A stretch of 6,620 nt of DNA, taken from a bacterium. GTDB lineage: Bacteria; JAHJDO01. The notes beneath the pieces are model-generated. The model did no database searches. It was given only the letters and a program-made list of their open reading frames with translations, and was not told the DNA's origin. Of this stretch, positions 1 through 5,234 are shown one piece after another; the stretch's first letter is position 1; the number at the start of each line of letters is the position of its first letter. Location of the stretch: the NCBI GenBank assembly GCA_030631525.1, contig DAOVKY010000042.1:1-6620 (forward strand), in the 5' to 3' direction. A program made the position numbers and the translations under genes.

Positions 1-278
1 ACCATTTCCACAAATTGAACCAGTGTTGCAATAACGAGAATAAAGGTAATTGTTTGTAAGAATGTTATATTTAATGGGATTAATAAATAATGCTGTATAA
101 ACCATGTAGCCATTGATGCAATAGTCATAACGAATATTACAGCCATTCCCATCCCAAATGCAGCGGAACTGTTTTTAGAGACGCCTAAGAATGGGCATAT
201 GCCAAGAAATCTATTTAATACATAGTTATTTACCAGAACTGCGGAAAGGAATATTATAAATAATTTAGCAAAAAGCAT
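1..278 (-). CDS. rnfA: Electron transport complex subunit RnfA (N-terminal part, runs off the left edge)
   Basis: RnfA is a membrane subunit of the Rnf complex, which couples electron transfer from reduced ferredoxin to NAD+ with Na+ or H+ export. The reading frame starts at ATG 278-276 and gives 92 residues before the window ends, roughly half of the usual ~190. Visible are a hydrophobic first helix (about 2-20), the family motif NRFLGICPFLGVS (about 22-34) and further hydrophobic segments at about 43-60 and 71-90. From homologous Nqr/Rnf structures, Cys28 in the GICPF motif is expected to be a ligand of the intramembrane [2Fe-2S] cluster shared with RnfE. The start follows the rnfE stop by 3 bp, and an AGGAAAG ribosome-binding site lies inside the last rnfE codons, so translation is probably coupled. 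NqrE is the close paralogue; the neighbours favour Rnf. Confidence 0.93.
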   Translation of the reverse strand, partial: MLFAKLFIIFLSAVLVNNYVLNRFLGICPFLGVSKNSSAAFGMGMAVIFVMTIASMATWFIQHYLLIPLNITFLQTITFILVIATLVQFVEM

Positions 279-281
279 TGT

Positions 282-890
282 TTACACTTTCCTTTTTTTC
301 GCCAGACTATTGAAGAATCCAAGAAATAGGCCAAGAGCAATAAATGCTCCCGGTGGCAAAATCATTATCCCGAAAGCGTTCGGGACAGGATTAAATCCAG
401 CTCCTGATAGGGAATATCCCCAGATTGTTCCTGCTCCCAGTATCTCTCTTGTAGCTCCAAGAAGCGCAAGTGCGCCTGTAAATCCTATTCCCATTCCTAA
501 TGCATCCAGAATTGAAGGAAAAACAGGATTTTTGGACGCAAAAGCCTCTGCTCTGCCAAGTATAATACAGTTTACAACAATCAATGGAATAAATATCCCA
601 AGAGATTTATTCAATGCAGGGAAGTATGCCTGCATTGTAAGCTCTACTATTGTTACAAAAGTAGCAATGATCACAATAAACGCAGGAATGCGAATATTTG
701 ATGGTATAAGCTTTCGAAATAGAGAAACAAGTATATTGGATCCTAAAAGCACAAAGGTAGTAGCTGCTCCCATGCCTATAGCATTTACCAGCGAGGTTGA
801 AACAGCAAGTGTTGGACACATGCCTAGAATGAGCCGAAACGTGGGATTCTCTGTAAAAATACCTCTTGTAAAATCCTGTTTAAGGCTCAT
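282..890 (-). CDS. rnfE: Electron transport complex subunit RnfE
   Basis: This is a membrane subunit of the Rnf ferredoxin:NAD+ oxidoreductase, paralogous to RnfA and packed against it in inverted topology. The protein has 202 residues, normal for the family, and about six hydrophobic segments. Diagnostic stretches are LGMCPTLAVS (22-31), the central block NKSLGIFIPLIVVNC (94-108) and GRAEAFASKNP (112-122). Cys25 and Cys108 match the positions known in Nqr/Rnf structures to bind the membrane [2Fe-2S] cluster. The start at ATG 890-888 overlaps the rnfG stop as ATGA. A GAGAGA sequence about 8 bases upstream, inside rnfG, can serve as ribosome-binding site. The basic end AKKRKV overlaps the rnfA ribosome-binding site. 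A perfect 7-bp hairpin lies inside the gene at 368-385 and resembles the core of the intergenic repeat. NqrD is the alternative, but the block around 94-122 reads as the Rnf type. Confidence 0.95.
   Translation of the reverse strand: MSLKQDFTRGIFTENPTFRLILGMCPTLAVSTSLVNAIGMGAATTFVLLGSNILVSLFRKLIPSNIRIPAFIVIIATFVTIVELTMQAYFPALNKSLGIFIPLIVVNCIILGRAEAFASKNPVFPSILDALGMGIGFTGALALLGATREILGAGTIWGYSLSGAGFNPVPNAFGIMILPPGAFIALGLFLGFFNSLAKKRKV
368..385. repeat. Perfect inverted repeat inside rnfE, similar to the core of the 1567-1690 element
   Basis: TCCCGAA (368-374) and TTCGGGA (379-385) form a perfect 7-bp stem around a 4-base AGCG loop. Read on the plus strand, these 18 bases match the complement of 1606-1623 in the intergenic element at 16 positions. 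In rnfE the segment encodes the V-P-N-A-F-G stretch of a loop near the C-terminal end (about residues 169-174). It could be a repeat remnant absorbed into the coding sequence or a chance resemblance. Confidence 0.45.
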
Positions 891-1435
891 TTCTGTTTTC
901 TCTCAATCTTTAAAAATTCTGTTATAGATCTTTGCACGGCTTTACTAACAGTGCGTGAGGATATAGTAGCTCCGGTTAAGGCGTCAATAGTTCCTTTGCT
1001 GGAGTCCTTTTTTAGTAAAACTTGTTTTAATGTTTTGTTCATAAATTGGTCTGTGAACTTCTTTCCTTTTATTCTTGTTCCAAGCCCGGGAGTTTCACCT
1101 TGTTTAATGATTTTAATATCTTTTATTGTTTTTTTGTCCAGATTTAGCCCTATCTTAATTTTAATTGTGCTGGCAAATCCTTTTCCAGATGCATCTATTG
1201 CATATCCTATTAACTTGCTTTTTATATAAACTTCATGATAAGTATAGCTGTCTTTGCCTGTGGTTAGCCTAAAGCTTGTTGCTTTTGGGAAAATGTCCTT
1301 TAGAGCTTTTTCTTCTTCCAGTTTAACTTGTTTTGCAATTGGGTCTTTTGTAACAGTATAGACTATACCCAAAATCGCGCCTGAAACAGCGGCAATTATA
1401 AGCAAAACCGCAGATAATTTTAATATATTACGCAT
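887..1435 (-). CDS. rnfG: Electron transport complex subunit RnfG (covalent-FMN subunit)
   Basis: RnfG is anchored to the membrane by one helix and exposes an FMN-binding domain outside the cytoplasm. It carries electrons between the membrane subunits of the Rnf complex. The product has 182 residues, near the RnfG norm and shorter than NqrC. Residues 6-28 form the N-terminal membrane helix. The FMN-binding domain follows, with the conserved GETPGLGTR segment at 113-121 and the flavinylation motif DALTGATISS at 151-160. Thr157 is the expected site of phosphoester-linked FMN. An in-frame TAA directly before the ATG at 1435-1433 fixes this as the earliest start; a GAGA about 8 bases upstream is a modest ribosome-binding site. 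The stop overlaps the rnfE start by 4 bp. The gene opens the run: no rnfD or rnfC precedes it in the 380 bases up to the divergent rnr. FMN attachment would need an ApbE-type transferase, which is not in this window. Confidence 0.94.
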   Translation of the reverse strand: MRNILKLSAVLLIIAAVSGAILGIVYTVTKDPIAKQVKLEEEKALKDIFPKATSFRLTTGKDSYTYHEVYIKSKLIGYAIDASGKGFASTIKIKIGLNLDKKTIKDIKIIKQGETPGLGTRIKGKKFTDQFMNKTLKQVLLKKDSSKGTIDALTGATISSRTVSKAVQRSITEFLKIERKQK

Positions 1436-1445
1436 TTATTCAATC

Positions 1446-1481
1446 TCATTTAAGAAAAATATTCGATATCTTAAAAACCAT
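1446..1481 (-). CDS. Possible 11-residue leader ORF upstream of rnfG
   Basis: ATG 1481-1479 opens an 11-codon frame, MVFKISNIFLK, that ends in TGA ten bases before the rnfG start. AAGGAAG lies just in front of it, although the spacing to the ATG is very short (about 2-3 bases). It has no recognisable attenuation feature such as a run of one amino acid. In A/T-rich leader sequence such a short ORF may well be chance. Confidence 0.15.
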   Translation of the reverse strand: MVFKISNIFLK

Positions 1482-1542
1482 ACTTCCTTGCACTTTTTCT
1501 TGCCTTGTGCTTTTAGAATGCCTATTTTCTTCCCTCAAAGTT

Positions 1543-1570
1543 ATTATACTTTATCGCAGTCAAAGGTAAA
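1543..1570 (-). promoter_or_regulatory. Candidate sigma-70-type promoter of the rnfGEA run
   Basis: Read on the minus strand, TATAAT (1548-1543) is a perfect -10 hexamer, with TTTACC (1570-1565, four of six matches to TTGACA) 16 bases upstream. Transcription would start near 1536, leaving a leader of about 100 bases before rnfG. A better -35-like TTGACT (1563-1558) is too close (9 bases) to pair with this -10. The proposed -35 touches the left end of the inverted-repeat element. Confidence 0.45.
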
Positions 1571-1690
1571 TAGCAAACTACGCCTGCGTTGTCATTGCGG
1601 GGGAGTTCCGAATGCTTTCGGGACGACATACAAGATTGCTTTACTTCGTTCGCAATGACATTCTGAAACGTTATGCTCGTTTGCCATTAA
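1567..1690. repeat. Nested inverted-repeat element, possibly MITE- or REP-like
   Basis: The ends form an inverted repeat: 1567-1578 (TAAATAGCAAAC) matches the complement of 1679-1690 at 10 of 12 positions. Inside lie CGTT (1587-1590) against AACG (1667-1670), then TGTCATTGCG (1590-1599) as a perfect 10-bp pair with CGCAATGACA (1651-1660). In the centre is a small hairpin, 1605-1612 with 1617-1624 and loop TGCT. The GTCATTGCG...CGCAATGAC framework with an AAGATTGCTT segment resembles dispersed palindromic repeats that I recall from many bacterial genomes. It has no ORF and no obvious target-site duplication. It lies between the two divergent promoter candidates, so it may not be part of either transcript. 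Confidence 0.7.
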
Positions 1691-1743
1691 AAAAATGAAA
1701 AAAGTTCATTTACAAAAAAATAGCAATAAATACAAGATTTCGC

Positions 1744-1749
1744 TATAAT
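1744..1749 (+). promoter_or_regulatory. Candidate -10 element for the rnr leader ORF and rnr
   Basis: TATAAT at 1744-1749 is a perfect -10 hexamer about 40 bases before the leader ORF. The matching -35 is poor (TAGCAA at 1721-1726 with a 17-base spacer). A better TTTACA at 1709-1714 is too far away. Transcription would start near 1756. The surrounding sequence is so A/T-rich that chance TATAAT matches are easy. Confidence 0.35.
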
Positions 1750-1788
1750 ATAAATAATTTTAATTATTCATATTATAAAAAGGATGAT

Positions 1789-1818
1789 ATGAGAATACAA
1801 ACTGAAGAAATAAAGTGA
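1789..1818 (+). CDS. Nine-residue upstream ORF overlapping the rnr start
   Basis: ATG 1789-1791 opens the peptide MRIQTEEIK and ends at TGA 1816-1818. That stop overlaps the GTG start of rnr in the sequence GTGA. AAAGGATGAT directly before it contains the best ribosome-binding site of the region (AGGA, 4-5 bases from the ATG). The rnr GTG itself has only a weak GAAG about 7 bases upstream. This arrangement is typical of translational coupling, in which ribosomes ending the short ORF restart at the overlapping start codon. The rnr frame cannot extend upstream, because an in-frame TGA lies at 1803. The alternative is that a single-base error hides a slightly longer RNase R N-terminus beginning at this ATG. 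Confidence 0.5.
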   Translation: MRIQTEEIK

Positions 1819-3500
1819 AAATTTCCGAATCCGAATATCGAAGTTCTATTACAAATAAAATAATATCCTGTCTTAAAAAATCAAAGCGTCCGTTAAAAAT
1901 AAAAGAATTGGCAAGAATAATGAACATTAACAGAATCACATATCCAAAATTTCGCCGTACTGTAAAAGACATTTTCAAGCAAGGATTGATTACAAAAACA
2001 GGAGGAAATAGATACACCACTCCAAAGATAATTGATCCTATCAAGCGCATTTTAGAGGAATTCAAAATACGCATAAATTTTCCTAAACTAGTAATAGAAG
2101 AATGCGAAAAAATTGATCCGTTTATTTCTAAAGAAGAAATTAGAAAGCGCCGCAATCTAACAGAACTTACATGTTTTACAATAGACCCTGAAGACGCAAA
2201 GGATTTTGATGATGCAGTTTCTATTGAGAAAACCGGGAATGGAGGCTTTTTACTAGGCGTTCATATAGCGGATGTTGACCATTATGTGAATAAGAATAAG
2301 CATATAGATAAGCAAGCTCTTTCCAGAGGAACAAGCATATATCTTCCTGATAGAGTAATTCCAATGCTGCCTTCCAAGCTTTCTGAAAATCTGTGCAGTT
2401 TAAAGCCTGACGAAAACAGATTAGCTTTAACAGTTATGATAAAACTAGATACGCATGGCAATATTACAGAATATGAAATCTTTGAGAGCTTAATCAAAAG
2501 CAAGGCAAGGTTATCATATGAATCCGCAGAAGAATTAATACATTCTAATCCCGTTATTTCTAACGGGGCAGAAATATCATCAGCTATAAAAACCATGTAC
2601 AAACTAAGCAGGATTTTAGATAAAAAAAGATTGGATAGAGGATACATTGACTTTGATGTCCCTGAGGTTAAGATATCGCTTGATGGGAATGGGAAAGTCC
2701 TTGATATTCAAAAGAAGAAGAGATTATCCAGCCATATTTTGATTGAGGAATTCATGCTTCTTGCAAATCAGTGCGTAGCGGAATACATTACTAAAAATAA
2801 GGTTCCGATGATCTATCGTATTCATGAAACTCCCGACGATGTAAAAATAAAAGACTTTGCGATGCTTGCAAAAACGCTGGATTATAGATTTGATCAAAAT
2901 AAATCTGAAGATCCAAAATATATACAGGGATTCCTGCATAGAACAAACGGGAAAAAGCATCATGCTCTTATTAGTCATATTCTTTTAACATGTATGCAAA
3001 AAGCAATATATTCCACCAAGAATGTCGGGCACTTCGGTCTTGCATTAAAGTGCTATACTCATTTCACATCCCCTATCAGACGATATCCTGACCTAATTGT
3101 TCACAGAATTCTTAAAAACAAGTTCAAAAATCGCATAGATAATCTTACAGAGATTGCAAGTATTGCTTCTGAAAGAGAGAAAACAGCCGTTGACATAGAA
3201 AGAGAAGCAATTAAGTTGAAACAGGTTGAATTTATGAAAAATAAAGTTGGAGACATATTTGATGGTGTAATATCCGGTGTTCAGCCGTATGGCTTATTTG
3301 TTGAGCTTAATGATACTCTTGCTGAAGGACTTGTTCATGTCAGCGCGCTAAAGAATGACTACTATACGTTCTCTGAGAAACAGTTCGCGCTTGTAGGAAG
3401 ACGGACAAAGAAAAGATTCCACCTTGGGGATCAGGTAAAGGCGCAAGTGGTTAAAGTGGATAGAGATAAAAGGTTAATTGATTTTATTCTGTATCATTAA
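1815..3500 (+). CDS. rnr: RNase R-like 3'-5' exoribonuclease lacking cold-shock domains
   Basis: This is an RNase II/R-family enzyme that degrades RNA from the 3' end to nucleoside monophosphates in the cytoplasm. The 561-residue protein starts with an RNase R-type winged helix (about 10-70). A linker ending in a conserved INFPKLVIEECEKI-like stretch (87-100) follows directly. The RNB catalytic domain spans about 115-440, with TIDPEDAKDFDDAV at 122-135 (metal-binding Asp124, Asp130, Asp132, Asp133). It also has the conserved NVGHFGLAL (403-411) and HFTSPIRRYPDL (416-427) blocks. The S1 RNA-binding domain is 478-558. Compared with the ~800-residue E. coli RNase R, both cold-shock domains between helix-turn-helix and RNB are missing, as is the basic C-terminal tail. 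The start is GTG; an in-frame TGA at 1803 excludes an earlier one. The N-terminal winged helix favours RNase R over RNase II. Its last 17 bp overlap the convergent gene. Confidence 0.92.
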   Translation: MKISESEYRSSITNKIISCLKKSKRPLKIKELARIMNINRITYPKFRRTVKDIFKQGLITKTGGNRYTTPKIIDPIKRILEEFKIRINFPKLVIEECEKIDPFISKEEIRKRRNLTELTCFTIDPEDAKDFDDAVSIEKTGNGGFLLGVHIADVDHYVNKNKHIDKQALSRGTSIYLPDRVIPMLPSKLSENLCSLKPDENRLALTVMIKLDTHGNITEYEIFESLIKSKARLSYESAEELIHSNPVISNGAEISSAIKTMYKLSRILDKKRLDRGYIDFDVPEVKISLDGNGKVLDIQKKKRLSSHILIEEFMLLANQCVAEYITKNKVPMIYRIHETPDDVKIKDFAMLAKTLDYRFDQNKSEDPKYIQGFLHRTNGKKHHALISHILLTCMQKAIYSTKNVGHFGLALKCYTHFTSPIRRYPDLIVHRILKNKFKNRIDNLTEIASIASEREKTAVDIEREAIKLKQVEFMKNKVGDIFDGVISGVQPYGLFVELNDTLAEGLVHVSALKNDYYTFSEKQFALVGRRTKKRFHLGDQVKAQVVKVDRDKRLIDFILYH

Positions 3501-5163
3501 TAACCAATATTCTTGATCCATACTTTGGAACATGAATTTGAAAGTTATTTGGTTCTGCAACAGTAAATCTCTCATCGTTTAACTCATCATACAAAACAGT
3601 TCCCTTTGGAAGAAAAGATAAATTGAGACAAGAGGTTGCCTCTCTGTCCATGAAATTTGTTACCACAATCACTTTTTCATCTTCGTATTCTCTCATGTAA
3701 GCATAAGTGTTATCTCCTGATTTCCAGACGTTCGATATTGAGCCGTATTTGAGGGCGTTGTTGCTGTTACGTATATTGAGAATTTTTTTCCAGTGGAGTT
3801 GACGCAGATCAGGTGTATTTATGGCATTAGGAAAATAATTTTTCTCCTTTGGGTGGCTAAACAGTTCGTAATAGCTTACCTTAGGAACACCACGAATGGT
3901 TGACAGAAGAGTAACTGTGGGAAAGTAACGGCCATCAGTTGAGATAAACTTAAAAAGCGGGATCTTAAGATAATTCCAGTTTCGGAAAAAGCGGAACCTT
4001 TCACGATTATATAATACATGTTCTGCATACTGCTCGTTTACCCATTTGACCAAATCTTCTGATCCTATTTTCTCCTCTGTGCGGGCAACTGTCTTAAAAA
4101 CAACTTTTTTTAACTCTTTCTGCGCCGGCCCCTGCCCGGAAAGCACTATCCGCAGCAGGATAGGAGTAAACCCATAATCCTCGCTTACCTCCGCCACCTC
4201 ATCCATATCAGGATAGGGTGCATAGTAAGGGAACTCACAAAACCATTTAACATGAGCAGAATGGGTGGAAGGTACTTCGGATATAAAAATTTGGTCCGGT
4301 TTTAATATTTTTTTAAGTCTGCGATAAAGTGGGAGAGAAGGATATTCTCCTTCTACAGGATCAATGCAGGAAAGCCCTTTGCATCTTATATATATCTTCT
4401 CATGCTTATGACAATAGTTTTTGTCAGTGGAATCAACGCGCACCCCATCAAAACCCAATTCCATCAAGATGTATTTTAAGATTCTTTCCCACTCAAGCGC
4501 CACATCCTCACTGGAACAATCAACAGCGTAACCCCAACCACACGGATGGCAGGCAAATTTCCCCTTGCGATTTCTTAAAAGAATTTTCTTTTCCGGATGC
4601 TTCATCTGATATTGATAGAAATGTCCGCCTATTCCGTCTTTGTCATATCCCATAAAACCTATAATGAATAATGCTCTCCATAGGAATTTGGGAGGGGTAG
4701 CATCCTCTAAAGAGATAAATGAAATTACTTTCATATCCAACCGGTGCGCCTGAGCCAGAAAACTTTCTAAATCAGCCCGTGTTCCCCGCTCCGGATCCAA
4801 TTTAAAATAATCACGTACCTGCCATCGGTAGCTATGATGCTCACTGGTGCAATGTTCATATATTCCCTGCAGTTCAATCGTCTTTATTCCAGATTCCTTG
4901 AGGAACGGTAAAAATGCTTCCAGATCTTTAAAGGTAGGAAGAGGATCAAAATCCTCTATAAAAACAGGTTCTCTGGACCAGCAGTCTCCATCCTCGTTAT
5001 CAATTAAACCATCCCCGTCGTTATCTATTCCATCTGTGCAGATTGTTTCTACTTTTACTTTGGCGGGAATTGTAGGAATCTCTGCTTCGCAATCATTGGC
5101 ATTAAGCGAAACAACTGCAATTATTATAATTCCAACTGTGATTAAGATTTTTTTGTTCATCAT
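3484..5163 (-). CDS. Secreted GH13 alpha-amylase-like protein with an EF-hand-type calcium loop
   Basis: The 559-residue protein from ATG 5163 begins with a signal peptide: NKK, a hydrophobic core (5-20), probable cleavage after LNA near residue 22. It is therefore predicted to be exported. Residues 42-61 hold a Cys-flanked DGIDNDGDGLIDNEDGDC segment fitting a DxDxDG calcium loop (Asp47, 49, 51, 55, 58). A GH13-like barrel follows. GFDGVRVDS (237-245) matches region II with Arg242 and nucleophile Asp244. IFISEVP (292-298) supplies acid/base Glu296. FISTDGR (406-412) supplies the third acid, Asp410, with the usual NHD changed to STD. Region I (KVISFISLED, 145-154) lacks the usual Asp, Asn and His. 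A beta-rich C-terminal domain (about 485-556) fits GH13 domain C. Substrate is unknown; loss of binding histidines suggests altered specificity or activity. A TTG at 5217 is in frame, but ATG 5163 puts the signal peptide at the N-terminus; AGGAA lies 12 bases upstream of it. Confidence 0.8.
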   Translation of the reverse strand: MMNKKILITVGIIIIAVVSLNANDCEAEIPTIPAKVKVETICTDGIDNDGDGLIDNEDGDCWSREPVFIEDFDPLPTFKDLEAFLPFLKESGIKTIELQGIYEHCTSEHHSYRWQVRDYFKLDPERGTRADLESFLAQAHRLDMKVISFISLEDATPPKFLWRALFIIGFMGYDKDGIGGHFYQYQMKHPEKKILLRNRKGKFACHPCGWGYAVDCSSEDVALEWERILKYILMELGFDGVRVDSTDKNYCHKHEKIYIRCKGLSCIDPVEGEYPSLPLYRRLKKILKPDQIFISEVPSTHSAHVKWFCEFPYYAPYPDMDEVAEVSEDYGFTPILLRIVLSGQGPAQKELKKVVFKTVARTEEKIGSEDLVKWVNEQYAEHVLYNRERFRFFRNWNYLKIPLFKFISTDGRYFPTVTLLSTIRGVPKVSYYELFSHPKEKNYFPNAINTPDLRQLHWKKILNIRNSNNALKYGSISNVWKSGDNTYAYMREYEDEKVIVVTNFMDREATSCLNLSFLPKGTVLYDELNDERFTVAEPNNFQIHVPKYGSRILVINDTE

Positions 5164-5181
5164 AATTTCAATTAATTCCTG

Positions 5182-5234
5182 TTTAATTAACAATACAGGT
5201 TTAGTATAATATTGCAAATGCTAAAAAACGTAAA
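5182..5234. promoter_or_regulatory. Divergent promoter region with overlapping -10 elements
   Basis: On the plus strand, TATAAT (5205-5210) is a perfect -10 for murC, with a poor TTTAAT (5182-5187) 17 bases upstream. On the minus strand, TATTAT (5211-5206) is a -10 with TTTACG (5234-5229, four of six matches to TTGACA) exactly 17 bases upstream, for the GH13-like gene. The two -10 elements occupy almost the same bases. The plus-strand start would fall at about 5217-5218, on the murC ATG. The minus-strand start would lie near 5199, leaving a leader of about 35 bases. Confidence 0.45.

Larger units (their letters stand above)
1436..1788. other. Intergenic region between divergent rnfG and the rnr leader ORF
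   Basis: No convincing protein gene lies here on either strand. The left part (1436-1542) would be the untranslated leader of the rnf run, about 100 bases if the promoter candidate at 1543-1570 is correct. The leader contains only a short GCAC/GTGC pairing (1490-1493 with 1507-1510) and a possible 11-codon ORF; I recognise no riboswitch. The middle (1567-1690) is a nested inverted repeat. The right part (1691-1788) is very A/T-rich and holds the rnr promoter candidate and the ribosome-binding site of its leader ORF. Confidence 0.7.

Noticed and set aside
310..927. A 205-codon open frame on the plus strand opposite rnfE
   Set aside because: It lies antisense to a clearly identified membrane protein, has no recognisable motifs, and its length follows from the codon composition of rnfE.
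951..1229. A 92-codon plus-strand frame with hydrophobic stretches
   Set aside because: It is the antisense shadow of rnfG, with no ribosome-binding site or family signature.
1..1435. Nqr (Na+-translocating NADH:quinone reductase) subunits C, D and E
   Set aside because: The FMN subunit is short like RnfG and not like NqrC, and the RnfE central block reads as the Rnf type.
1760..2155. A 131-codon minus-strand frame opposite the start of rnr
   Set aside because: It runs antisense through the winged-helix and linker codons of rnr and across its leader; no motif or start signal supports it.
3472..3505. Possible terminator hairpin shared by rnr and the GH13-like gene
   Set aside because: GGTTA/TAACC and TGAT/ATCA pair only with an internal loop between them. 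The stem is short and A/T-rich, and no convincing T-run follows.
4329..5209. Two plus-strand open frames (108 and 120 codons) opposite the GH13-like gene
   Set aside because: They overlap the catalytic and signal-peptide coding regions in antisense and show no domain features.
5164..5217. TTG 5217 as start of the GH13-like protein (577 residues)
   Set aside because: It would put 18 residues with charged positions before the signal peptide and lies upstream of the likely transcription start. ATG 5163 gives a standard signal sequence.
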